DNA of 8,360 bases from DATJXG01 sp035500455 (GTDB taxonomy: Bacteria > Acidobacteriota > Terriglobia > Terriglobales > Acidobacteriaceae): positions 1 through 8,360 of the forward strand of contig DATJXG010000414.1 in assembly GCA_035500455.1 (NCBI GenBank), in the 5' to 3' direction. How positions within the stretch are numbered: the first letter of the stretch is position 1; each line of letters starts with the position of its first letter. The notes under the pieces are model-generated. The model did no database searches and was not told the origin of the DNA. It was given only the letters and a program-made list of their open reading frames with translations. The translations under genes were made by a program, and so were the position numbers. Below, in pieces: positions 1 through 6,643 of this stretch.

Positions 1-1776
1 ATACGCGCCCAGCGCCATGGCCGGGGTTGGCTTCACCGAAGTAATCCCTGCAGCCTTGGCTAGGTTTGCCACTTTGTCGTAGCCGACTTGTTCGGCCAGC
101 TTCACCGTGGCGTTGTTCAGCGAAAGGGCCAAGGCATAACGCGCGGTGACCTCGCCGTGGTATTCCTCTTTATAGTTTCTGGGCTCGTAAATCTCATCCC
201 CGTAGGAGAAGGTCGTAGGCTCGTCCTCGATGAGCGACGTGGGCGTGAACACGGGATTGCTTCCATCCAGCGCAGTGTTGACAGCAGTGGCATAAACGAA
301 AGGTTTGAAGATCGATCCCGTCGGCCGCTTGGCCACCGCGTGGTCCAGCTGGCTGAAGCCGTAATTGCGTCCGCCGACCAGCGCCAGGACCTCTCCGGTA
401 TGAGGATCGAGGGCCACCAGCGCAACCTGCGGAGTCGGCCCGGGCTCCACCTTCGTCACGTACTTGCCGCCAACCCTCACGCGACGGGTGCGAAGCCTCT
501 GCACCTGTTCGTCCACCAGCTTCATGCCCATGTCCACCGATTCCGCCGCCGCCTTCTGCAGGTCTGGATCGAGCGTGGTGTAGATCCGGTAAGCCTGTTC
601 GTTAACCTCCTTCTCGTTGAATTTGCCGGTCAGGGTGTCGCGCAGCAGATCCACGAAGTAGGGAGCGTCGCTGGCCTCCACATTCGGCGGCGCCAACTTC
701 AGTGGCGTAGCTTTCGCTTTCTCCGCTTCGGCTCTGGTAATAGCGTGAGTCTCAACCATGCTGTCCAGAACCAGATTGCGGCGGTCGAGCGCGCGGTCAG
801 GGTGCCGGTAGGGCGAAAGATAGCTGGGCCGCTGAATGATGCCCGCCAGCATGGCCGCTTCCGGCAAGGTGATGTCCTTCAGGTCCTTGTTGAAATAAGC
901 CTGCGAAGCTTCGGCAAATCCGCTGATGGTAAACGATCCGCGCTGGCCCAGGTCCACCCAGTTGGCATAGAACTCGAAAATCTGCTGTTTGCTGAACTTC
1001 TGCTCCAGTTCGATGGCAATCAGCATTTCGGTGAGCTTGCGCTTGAACGTCTTCTCGGGCGAAAGGAAGAAGCCTCGCGAAAGCTGCATGGTAAGCGTGG
1101 ATCCGCCCTGCTCATGACGCTGCCGGGTGATATCGATCCACGTAGCCTCGGCCATGCGAATGAAGTTCACGCCGTTGTGCTCGAAGAAACGCCGGTCTTC
1201 GATGGCCAGCACTGCGTCCACCATGACCTTGGGAATCTGGTCGTACTTCACCACTCGCCGCTTGGAGCGTTGATCGGCGTCAAACAGTGACGTGATCATC
1301 ACCGGCTCCAGTTCGTAGGCGCCCAGGTCGCCGGACCGGCCGGTAATTCCAGCAACTTGATTCTGCTCGAAGCGGATGGTTGCCGGTTCCGGGCTGTGGT
1401 ACGACGCCGGTCCCGGCTTGACTTCAATGCCGCCGCTTACCAGATGGTATGTGCCCAGGTTGGAGGCGCCATCCTGATCGGAGTAGCCGGCGCGGCGCAG
1501 TTGAGCGGCCACCTCCTTGGCATTGATCTTTTCTCCTATCCGCACCGTCTCCGGGATGGCATAGATCTTGGCGGAACTGCTGAAGATGGGATGACTGAAC
1601 CGCTGCGCGATGATCCGGTCGTACTTGACGTAGTAATAGGAGAAGACGCCGATGAACAAAAGGGCCAGAACGGCGAACACCCGGAGTGACCACTGCACCA
1701 GCGGGTCGCGGAAAAACGAAGTGCTCCCGCCTTTGGGCGGGCTCGATTTCCTCGGAATCCTCAGTTTGATCGCCAC
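1..1776 (-). CDS. Bifunctional class A penicillin-binding protein, PBP1b-like (3' end missing)
   Basis: Peptidoglycan synthase that polymerises lipid II (GT51 glycosyltransferase) and cross-links stem peptides (transpeptidase), anchored in the inner membrane and acting in the periplasm. 592 residues are visible and the frame is still open at position 1. In order: a short basic cytoplasmic tail, a membrane segment near residues 29-49, a region near 69-160 that resembles the UB2H domain of PBP1b, then GT51 motifs AIEDRRFFEH (catalytic Glu193), QGGSTLTMQL (223-232), RKLTEMLIAIELEQKFSK (246-263) and RRNLVL (332-337). The transpeptidase shows S488-I-F-K491 (TGSIFKPF) and S552-L-N554; the KTG motif would lie beyond the edge. 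Start is GTG at 1776, because a TAG lies three codons upstream in frame; no clear Shine-Dalgarno is visible. The GT motif 4 area reads YANWVDLGQRGSFTISG, a departure from the usual YLN...YG form. It could equally be labelled mrcB or PBP1A-family; the UB2H-like region favours mrcB. Confidence 0.95.
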   Translation of the reverse strand, partial: MAIKLRIPRKSSPPKGGSTSFFRDPLVQWSLRVFAVLALLFIGVFSYYYVKYDRIIAQRFSHPIFSSSAKIYAIPETVRIGEKINAKEVAAQLRRAGYSDQDGASNLGTYHLVSGGIEVKPGPASYHSPEPATIRFEQNQVAGITGRSGDLGAYELEPVMITSLFDADQRSKRRVVKYDQIPKVMVDAVLAIEDRRFFEHNGVNFIRMAEATWIDITRQRHEQGGSTLTMQLSRGFFLSPEKTFKRKLTEMLIAIELEQKFSKQQIFEFYANWVDLGQRGSFTISGFAEASQAYFNKDLKDITLPEAAMLAGIIQRPSYLSPYRHPDRALDRRNLVLDSMVETHAITRAEAEKAKATPLKLAPPNVEASDAPYFVDLLRDTLTGKFNEKEVNEQAYRIYTTLDPDLQKAAAESVDMGMKLVDEQVQRLRTRRVRVGGKYVTKVEPGPTPQVALVALDPHTGEVLALVGGRNYGFSQLDHAVAKRPTGSIFKPFVYATAVNTALDGSNPVFTPTSLIEDEPTTFSYGDEIYEPRNYKEEYHGEVTARYALALSLNNATVKLAEQVGYDKVANLAKAAGITSVKPTPAMALGAY

Positions 1777-1983
1777 GTTTGACTAAGCGGAGCTATTACA
1801 GTTAGACACCACTGCCGGTATGTAAGATGAAGGCGGCGCTGATCGAGTTTCCAGAGCAGGAACGAGTGGCAACCTCAACAAGTCTCCGCTTGCGGCGCCC
1901 CATTCGGCGGAGACGGCCAGGAATGAGGCCGCCGGCAGTTTCCCGGTTCTTATTTTAAATCACGGGGGAGGGAAATCGTGCGT
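1777..1983. other. Intergenic spacer with two nested short inverted repeats
   Basis: This 207-base gap separates the small membrane protein gene from the PBP gene. I see no convincing ORF in it. Two perfect 8-base inverted repeats are nested: ACTGCCGG at 1811-1818 with CCGGCAGT at 1932-1939, and GTCTCCGC at 1882-1889 with GCGGAGAC at 1907-1914. Neither is followed by a U-tract on the minus strand, so I do not call a terminator. The PBP promoter may lie here, but I find no good -35/-10 pair. Pairs of this length can occur by chance in GC-rich DNA. Confidence 0.3.
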
Positions 1984-2334
1984 TTATTGGAAAGCGCCTT
2001 TGTTGATGGTTGCAGCGTCGAAACTCAGGTCCGTGGAATAGCCCACCAGGTCGAGGTGGACGGTGTAGGGCGCGTCGATGCTGACCGAGCCGGTTCCCAT
2101 GGTTCCCACCCGGTGCACCTTGATCTGGTCCTTGGTGATGGGAATGTCGAACTGAACCGCTTTCTTGTACACCGCGTCGCGGATCACGCTTTCCGACTGG
2201 CTGTCATTGGTCGCAAGCAGGGCAATATTCTTGATCTCGTCCTCGAACTGATAGTTGGAATAATAGGGGGGGACCAGCTCCACGCCGAGGTAAATGGTTA
2301 CGATGACGACTGTGATCGCGAAGATTAGTTTCAT
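1984..2334 (-). CDS. Small membrane-anchored protein of unknown function (DUF4845-like pattern)
   Basis: 116-residue protein that I do not recognise with confidence. Residues 3-20 (LIFAITVVIVTIYLGVEL) form one hydrophobic helix with a single Lys before it, so it is probably an N-terminal membrane anchor with the rest outside the cytoplasm; no lipobox Cys or clear signal peptidase site is seen. The remainder has a VPPYYSNYQFEDEI motif just after the helix, then a soluble alpha/beta-looking domain with alternating hydrophobic strands (SVSIDAPYTVHLDLVGY). This order (helix, PxY, amphipathic helix, paired strands) resembles the DUF4845 family, which has no known function; the link is tentative. 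ATG at 2334 is supported by GGAG at 2346-2343, 8 bases upstream. It begins 41 bases after the proS stop, so co-transcription with proS is likely. A hairpin covers its ribosome binding site. The gene itself is well supported by its start signal and sensible composition. Confidence 0.8.
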   Translation of the reverse strand: MKLIFAITVVIVTIYLGVELVPPYYSNYQFEDEIKNIALLATNDSQSESVIRDAVYKKAVQFDIPITKDQIKVHRVGTMGTGSVSIDAPYTVHLDLVGYSTDLSFDAATINKGAFQ

Positions 2335-2336
2335 AC

Positions 2337-2371
2337 AAGCTGCTCCGCCTTGGGCCGGCGCGGAGAAGCTT
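2337..2371 (-). promoter_or_regulatory. Intercistronic hairpin that covers the ribosome binding site of the small gene
   Basis: On the minus strand, 12-base arms at 2371-2360 (AAGCTTCTCCGC) and 2348-2337 (GCGGAGCAGCTT) pair at 11 of 12 positions around an 11-base loop. The 3' arm contains the Shine-Dalgarno GGAG (2346-2343), and the stem ends two bases before the ATG at 2334. The 5' arm begins 4 bases after the proS TGA (2378-2376). No U-run follows, so an intrinsic terminator is unlikely. The inferred role is translational coupling: a ribosome finishing proS would melt the 5' arm and free the site. The stem is seen directly; its function is not shown. Confidence 0.55.
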
Positions 2372-2375
2372 GGAC

Positions 2376-4163
2376 TCAGGGCGCAGGCCGCAGAAGCTGC
2401 TGAAAATGCTCCGTTATACCGGCGATGCTAACATCCTGTACCTGCCGGGTCGAGCGTTGAACGACTTCAATAGTGCCTTCGGTAACCTTCTTTCCGACTG
2501 TAATCCGGAACGGGATGCCCACCAGGTCAGCATCTTTGAACTTCACCCCCGGCCGTTCGTCCCGGTCGTCCAATAACACGTCGAACCCCGCGGCGCTGAG
2601 GCGGGCCGTAATCTCCTCGGCTGTGGTGCGCAGCTTTTCGTCACCCACGTTGGTCGGGGTGACGATGATCTCGAAGGGCGCAATCTGGGGCGGCAGCCAG
2701 AAACCGTTTTCATCGTTGGCTTGCTCCACCGCCGCGGTGAGGATGCGCTCGATCCCGATGCCGTAGCTGCCCATGATGGGCATGACCTCCTTGCCGTTTT
2801 TGTCCAGCACCCGCGCCCCCATGGATTGCGAGTACTTATACCCGAGCTGGAAGATGTGCCCGACCTCAACCGCGGTATCGATGCGCAGGGTCCCTCCGCA
2901 GTTCGGGCAGGGCTCGCCCGCGGCAACGCTGCGCAGATCGGCGTAGGCCGTGGGCTGAAAGGTTTCGCCTGGGGTGATGTTCTTGACGTGGTAGTCCTCT
3001 CTATTAGCGCCGGAGATCAGGTTCTTGCGGCCTTGGAGCGCTTTGTCGACGAGCAGCAGAGGGCGGATGACGTCCTTCGTATCTTTTGCCCAGTCCACAC
3101 TCAGCGGGCCGAGGAACCCGGCTGGGGAGTGGAACAGTTGCACGATCTCTTCTTCCGTCATAGGGCGGGTGTCTTTTCCGCCAATCGCTGCCGCGAGCTT
3201 GGTCTGGTGCAGCTGATGATCGCCGCGCAGCAGCACGACAACCGGCCGCACGACGGTCTTGCCGGGGGTTTTGGCGCCTTTTTCTGCGGCCATCTGCTCT
3301 TCGGCCATTAGAGCCAACGTTTTGATTTTGTTCTTCGGCGAGACGCCGAGAAATTTCGCGACGTCTTCGATCGTTTTCTGGCCGGGGGTGTGGACCTCAA
3401 GTGGCTGGCCGTCGCCTTCGCTTGCGAGATCGGCAACAGGCTCAAGCCGCGAGATTGCTTTTTCAAGGTTCGCGGCGTACTTGCAGCCGTCACAACTGAC
3501 GACTTGGTCTTCTCCCGCGGGCGTCCGCACCATGAACTCCTCGGACTTCGAGCCTCCCATGGCGCCGGAGTCGGCCTCGATGACCATGTATTGCAGGCCG
3601 CAGCGGTCAAAAATCTTGCAGTAGGCACCACGATGCTTCTGGTAAGAGACCTCGAGGCCGGCGGCGTCGATATCGAAGGAATAGGAATCCTTCATGATGA
3701 ACTGCCGCACCCGGAGCAGCCCGGCTTTGGGCCTCGGCTCGTCGCGAAACTTGGTCTGGATCTGGTACCAGATCTGCGGCAGGTTCTTATAGCTGCGCAG
3801 TTCTTTGCGCGCGATCTCAGTCATGACCTCTTCTTCGGTCATGCCCAGGCAGAGGTCGGCGCCCTTGCGGTCTTTGAGGCGGAACATGTTGTCGCCCATG
3901 ACCGCCCAGCGGCCGGAGGACTCCCACAACTCGCGCGGATGCAGGGCCGGGAGGTAGAACTCCTGCCCAATGCGGTCCATTTCTTCGCGCACGATGGCGA
4001 TGATCTTGTTGAACGACCTCTGCCCGAAAAAGAGATACGAGTAGATTCCGGCGCCCAACTGCCGGATGTATCCCGCGCGCACCAGAAATTTGTGCGACGC
4101 CACTTCGGCGTCAGCCGGCGCCTCGCGGAGAGTAGGAATAAACAGCTGTGACCAGCGATGCAT
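2376..4163 (-). CDS. proS: Prolyl-tRNA synthetase (bacterial type with editing insertion)
   Basis: Class II aminoacyl-tRNA synthetase that charges tRNA-Pro with proline using ATP, in the cytoplasm. At 595 residues it is in the usual range for the bacterial form. The class II core shows the motif 2 region TKFRDEPRPKAGLLRVRQF (137-155) followed by MKDSYSF, and motif 3 GSYGIGIERIL (465-475). An insertion domain of the Ala-tRNA-Pro editing type lies between about 230 and 400, with NKIKTL (278-283) near where the editing lysine is expected and LLRGDHQLHQTKL (311-323). The anticodon-binding domain spans about 496-578. Two CxxC pairs, SCDGC (223-227) and PCPNC (418-422), flank the insertion. The loop usually written LGPTxEE reads LGMTEEE here, which I believe is a subgroup form. 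The ATG at 4163 fits the family N-terminus (SQLFIPTLREAPADAEV); its Shine-Dalgarno is weak. It lies 146 bases after the DAHP synthase gene. Confidence 0.98.
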   Translation of the reverse strand: MHRWSQLFIPTLREAPADAEVASHKFLVRAGYIRQLGAGIYSYLFFGQRSFNKIIAIVREEMDRIGQEFYLPALHPRELWESSGRWAVMGDNMFRLKDRKGADLCLGMTEEEVMTEIARKELRSYKNLPQIWYQIQTKFRDEPRPKAGLLRVRQFIMKDSYSFDIDAAGLEVSYQKHRGAYCKIFDRCGLQYMVIEADSGAMGGSKSEEFMVRTPAGEDQVVSCDGCKYAANLEKAISRLEPVADLASEGDGQPLEVHTPGQKTIEDVAKFLGVSPKNKIKTLALMAEEQMAAEKGAKTPGKTVVRPVVVLLRGDHQLHQTKLAAAIGGKDTRPMTEEEIVQLFHSPAGFLGPLSVDWAKDTKDVIRPLLLVDKALQGRKNLISGANREDYHVKNITPGETFQPTAYADLRSVAAGEPCPNCGGTLRIDTAVEVGHIFQLGYKYSQSMGARVLDKNGKEVMPIMGSYGIGIERILTAAVEQANDENGFWLPPQIAPFEIIVTPTNVGDEKLRTTAEEITARLSAAGFDVLLDDRDERPGVKFKDADLVGIPFRITVGKKVTEGTIEVVQRSTRQVQDVSIAGITEHFQQLLRPAP

Positions 4164-4309
4164 ATAAGAGACCCAGACATCGATCAGGATGACCCGAGAA
4201 TTGGTTATTGTAATTGATTGAGCAGGAGTGCCGCTGAGCGCGTCGGCGTGCGCCCGATTTGCCGATCGCCAATTGGCAACTAGGAATTTCGCGCCTGCGG
4301 GTTGAAAGG

Positions 4310-5329
4310 TTACGCGATCTTCCGTCCCACCACCGGCGCGATCAGTCGCAGCTCATCCATCAGCTTGGAGAATTGCTCCGGGAAGAGCGACTGCGCGCCG
4401 TCGGAGAATGCCTTGTCGGGGTCGGGGTGCACTTCGATCAGCAGGGCGTCCGCGCCGGCTGCCACCGAGGCTCGGGCCATGGGCGGGACCTTGTCGCGCA
4501 AGCCGGTGCCGTGGGACGGGTCCGAGGTCATGGGCAGGTGGGAGAGTTTCTTCACGATAGGAATCGCGGAAATATCCAGGGTGTTGCGGGTATAGGTTTC
4601 GAAGGTGCGTATGCCGCGTTCGCAGAGGATCACTTCGTAGTTGCCGCCCGACATGATGTATTCCGCCGATAGCAGCAACTCTTCCAGCGTGGCGGCGATG
4701 CCGCGCTTGAGTAGCGCCGGTTTCTTCACCTTCCCCAGTTCGCGCAGCAGGTTGAAATTCTGCATATTGCGCGCGCCGATCTGGAAAATATCGACGTAGG
4801 GAAGCATGGGCTCGATTTGCGCGATCTCCATGACTTCGCTGATCACCAGCAGGTTGTATTTATCGGCGGCTTCGCGCAGCAGTTTCAGGCCGTCAATGCC
4901 GTGGCCCTGGAAGGAATACGGCGAGCTGCGAGGCTTGAACGCGCCTCCGCGAAGCACCCGCGCCCCCGCCTTGGCCACCTGTTCCGCGGACTTGAAGATC
5001 TGCTCACGCGATTCCACCGAGCACGGGCCGGCCATGACGACGACATCGTCGCCGCCGATGCGCAGGCCGTTCTTAAACTCGATGATGGTGCCGTTGGGCC
5101 GCCAGCTGCGCCCGGCGAGCTTGTAGGGCGCGCTGATGCGGTGCACGTGCTCCACGCCGGAGAGAACTTCCAGGTTGCGGGTATCGAAATCGGTGCGCGC
5201 ACCCACCGCCGCCAGAATGCTCTGGCGCTCGCCGGTGGTGCGGTGCACGGAAAACCCCATGCGAATCAGGTGTTCGACTACATCCTGAATCTGCTCTTCA
5301 GTTGCCGTTTCCTGCATTGCGACAATCAT
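4310..5329 (-). CDS. aroF: 3-deoxy-7-phosphoheptulonate (DAHP) synthase, type I-beta with N-terminal regulatory domain
   Basis: Condenses phosphoenolpyruvate and erythrose-4-phosphate into DAHP, the first step of the shikimate pathway (EC 2.5.1.54), in the cytoplasm. The 339-residue protein matches the Thermotoga maritima enzyme in layout: an N-terminal ferredoxin-like (ACT-type) domain over residues 1-70 ending in ISAPYKLAGR, then a TIM barrel. Substrate-site motifs are AGPCSVE (100-106), LRGGAFKPRSSPYSFQG (126-142), QIGARNMQNF (183-192), LLKRG (206-210) and CERGIRTFE. Metal ligands inferred by comparison with T. maritima (C102, H272, E298, D309) are C103, H273, E299 and D310. The N-terminal domain is the site of Tyr/Phe feedback inhibition in that family, so allosteric control is expected. 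The ATG at 5329 gives the MIV start seen in relatives; I see no clear Shine-Dalgarno, and the upstream bases are taken up by an inverted repeat. The chorismate mutase gene lies 108 bases upstream. Confidence 0.97.
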   Translation of the reverse strand: MIVAMQETATEEQIQDVVEHLIRMGFSVHRTTGERQSILAAVGARTDFDTRNLEVLSGVEHVHRISAPYKLAGRSWRPNGTIIEFKNGLRIGGDDVVVMAGPCSVESREQIFKSAEQVAKAGARVLRGGAFKPRSSPYSFQGHGIDGLKLLREAADKYNLLVISEVMEIAQIEPMLPYVDIFQIGARNMQNFNLLRELGKVKKPALLKRGIAATLEELLLSAEYIMSGGNYEVILCERGIRTFETYTRNTLDISAIPIVKKLSHLPMTSDPSHGTGLRDKVPPMARASVAAGADALLIEVHPDPDKAFSDGAQSLFPEQFSKLMDELRLIAPVVGRKIA

Positions 5330-5340
5330 AGGTAGTCATT

Positions 5341-5441
5341 GGTCTTCAGTCGTCGGTCGTCAGCTTTGGTGGTTAAGCCCTCAGCATTTCCCGCCTCCCC
5401 GGGATGGTGCTGACGACTGAAGTCCGAAGACTGACGACTAA
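5341..5441. repeat. Degenerate inverted repeat filling the aroQ-aroF spacer
   Basis: One arm lies at 5344-5364, the other at 5409-5441, around a 44-base C-rich centre. CTTCAGTCGTC (5344-5354) is the exact reverse complement of 5412-5422, and GTCGTCAGC (5356-5364) is the exact reverse complement of 5409-5417. The right arm is internally repetitive (GACGACTGAAG then GAAGACTGACGAC). Its octamer ACGACTAA (5434-5441) contains the aroQ stop codon and occurs again at the trpA stop. In the transcript, one arm starts at the aroQ stop and the other ends about 12 bases before the aroF start. The sequence is seen directly; any role in coupling, RNA stability or mobility is inference. Confidence 0.7.
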
Positions 5442-5770
5442 TCGTTTACTTCTGCGTCCAACTCCGTGCCGCCCGGTTCTGCCGGCTGCCGAGCCGGCTC
5501 CCCGGGAGCGATTTCCTCCCGCTGAATCTGGCGCATTACGTCGACGATGCGCTCGTAGATTCGCAGCAAATCACGCTCCGATAGCGGGCCGGGGTTAATT
5601 TTCCGGACCTGATCGAACACATCCTTTTCCCGGTCCGGTTCGTAAATCGGCAGGCCTTCGCTACGCTTCAGTTTGCCGATCTCATGGGCAGCCTGGGCGC
5701 GGCGGCTCAGCAATTCCACCAGTTCGCGGTCGAGTGCGTCAATTTTCTTGCGCCAGTCGGCGATGTCCAT
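5438..5770 (-). CDS. aroQ: Stand-alone chorismate mutase, AroQ class
   Basis: Rearranges chorismate to prephenate, the branch point to Phe and Tyr, in the cytoplasm. 110 residues; the first 85 or so form the three-helix AroQ fold. Aligned with the E. coli PheA mutase domain, R11, R28, K39, R51 and E52 correspond to R7, R24, K35, R47 and E48. D48 is replaced by E44, and a Gln at 81 or 83 probably serves as Q88. The cue motifs are WRKKIDALDRELVELLSRRA and PDREKDV. No prephenate dehydratase or ACT domain follows, so it is monofunctional. The last 25 residues are a Pro/Glu-rich, probably disordered tail (EEIAPGEPARQPAEPGG onward) not needed for the fold. ATG at 5770; an AAGGA sits 13 bases upstream, rather far for a Shine-Dalgarno. 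It lies between trpA and the DAHP synthase, so it probably supplies the Phe/Tyr branch from the same transcript. The stop codon lies inside a repeat. Confidence 0.95.
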   Translation of the reverse strand: MDIADWRKKIDALDRELVELLSRRAQAAHEIGKLKRSEGLPIYEPDREKDVFDQVRKINPGPLSERDLLRIYERIVDVMRQIQREEIAPGEPARQPAEPGGTELDAEVND

Positions 5771-5786
5771 GATTGGTCGTGGGTCC

Positions 5787-5897
5787 TTGGTCGTTAGTCG
5801 TTGGCCCCGAAACTAGGGGCAACGGCGAATAAGCAGCTTGGTTGCAATTTGGCCAGCACCGTGAGAGCCAACGACCAACGACTAACAGCCAACGACC
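5787..5897. repeat. Degenerate inverted repeat filling the trpA-aroQ spacer and entering trpA
   Basis: The 18-base arm at 5787-5804 matches the reverse complement of 5875-5892 at 16 of 18 positions, with a perfect 12-base core (GTTAGTCGTTGG at 5793-5804 against 5875-5886). The right arm also contains a direct repeat, GCCAACGACC, at 5867-5876 and 5888-5897. The octamer ACGACTAA (5878-5885), shared with the aroQ-aroF spacer, carries the trpA TAG stop, and the last codons of trpA lie within the repeat. The centre, 5805-5866, shows no gene. The related sequence and identical placement in two successive spacers point to one repeat family. Confidence 0.75.
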
Positions 5898-6643
5898 AGG
5901 CTTTGTATAAATTGTGCCACAGACGCGGCTTCTTTGCCGGGGTTGCGCTCGATGGTCTCTACGATTGCGCTGCCCACAACCGCGGCGTCGGCGAACTTGC
6001 CGACCGCGGCGAATTGCTCCGGCGTGCTGATACCGAAACCTACCGCGATCGGCAGCCTGGTGAATTTGCGCAGGCGGCGCGCGAGTTTTCCCGCGTCCTC
6101 GGTCAAGTTCTGGCGGGCGCCGGTCACTCCGGTGCGCGAGACGGCGTACACGAATCCCCTGGAGGCGAGCGCAATTCGCTTGAGCCTGGCATCGGTGCTG
6201 GTGGGCGCAGCCAGGAATATAGTGGCGAGATCATGGCGCCGCATGGCGTGGATGTGGTCCTCCGCCTCTTCCACAGGAAGATCGGTGACCAGCACGCCAT
6301 CGATTCCAGCCTGCTCCGCAGCCGCTCCAAATTTGGCCCGTCCGAAACGCATGATGGGATTCAGATAGGAGAAGATGACCAGTCCTACCGCCGATTTCTC
6401 CCGAATCTGGCGCGCCAGTGTGAGCACATCCTGCAAAGTCGTTCCGCCGCGCAGCGCCCGTTCGCTGGCACGCTGAATCACGGGCCCATCGGCCACCGGA
6501 TCGCTGAACGGAACCCCGAGTTCGATGATGCCGGCGCCGGCCTCAATCGCCGCAAAGATGATATCGCGGGTGGCGGCAAGGTTGGGGTCGCCGCAAGTGA
6601 CATACGCGACGAGGGAAGGCTTGTGGTTGAAATGAAGAGGCAT
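5882..6643 (-). CDS. trpA: Tryptophan synthase alpha subunit
   Basis: Cleaves indole-3-glycerol phosphate to indole and glyceraldehyde-3-phosphate; the indole is channelled to TrpB in the alpha2-beta2 complex. 253 residues, somewhat shorter than the E. coli protein because of a short N-terminus (MPLHFNHKPSLVAYVTCGDP). The family signature ELGVPFSDPVADGPVIQRAS (41-60) includes the catalytic acids E41 and D52, matching E49 and D60 of E. coli. Phosphate and loop segments are seen at YAVSRTGVTG and VGFGISTPEQF, and AAVVGSAIVE closes the barrel. ATG at 6643 is forced by a TAG six codons upstream in frame; no Shine-Dalgarno is visible (AATTCCTTC precedes the ATG). It starts 166 bases after trpB, with a palindromic repeat between, an unusual gap for this pair. 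The final LVVGC and the TAG stop are encoded within an intergenic-type repeat. Confidence 0.98.
   Translation of the reverse strand: MPLHFNHKPSLVAYVTCGDPNLAATRDIIFAAIEAGAGIIELGVPFSDPVADGPVIQRASERALRGGTTLQDVLTLARQIREKSAVGLVIFSYLNPIMRFGRAKFGAAAEQAGIDGVLVTDLPVEEAEDHIHAMRRHDLATIFLAAPTSTDARLKRIALASRGFVYAVSRTGVTGARQNLTEDAGKLARRLRKFTRLPIAVGFGISTPEQFAAVGKFADAAVVGSAIVETIERNPGKEAASVAQFIQSLVVGC

Noticed and set aside
88..1290. 400-codon open frame on the plus strand
   Set aside because: It lies wholly antisense to the PBP gene, which has all GT51 and transpeptidase motifs. The plus-strand product shows no recognisable domain, and long antisense frames are common opposite GC-rich genes.
3390..4151. 253-codon open frame on the plus strand
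   Set aside because: It is antisense to proS, has a composition without motifs, and is explained by GC-rich codon use of the true gene.
4207..4212. TACAAT on the minus strand as a -10 element for proS
   Set aside because: It matches five of six consensus bases and lies about 43 bases before the start, but there is no -35 match at 16-18 bases spacing. An extra promoter is possible but not supported.
4268..4277. Perfect 10-base palindrome GCCAATTGGC in the aroF-proS spacer
   Set aside because: It is too short and isolated to call an operator; no second copy or recognisable regulator site is present.
4164..4309. T-box or other riboswitch ahead of proS
   Set aside because: The 146-base gap is short, I see no T-box consensus or specifier structure, and no terminator stem with U-tract.
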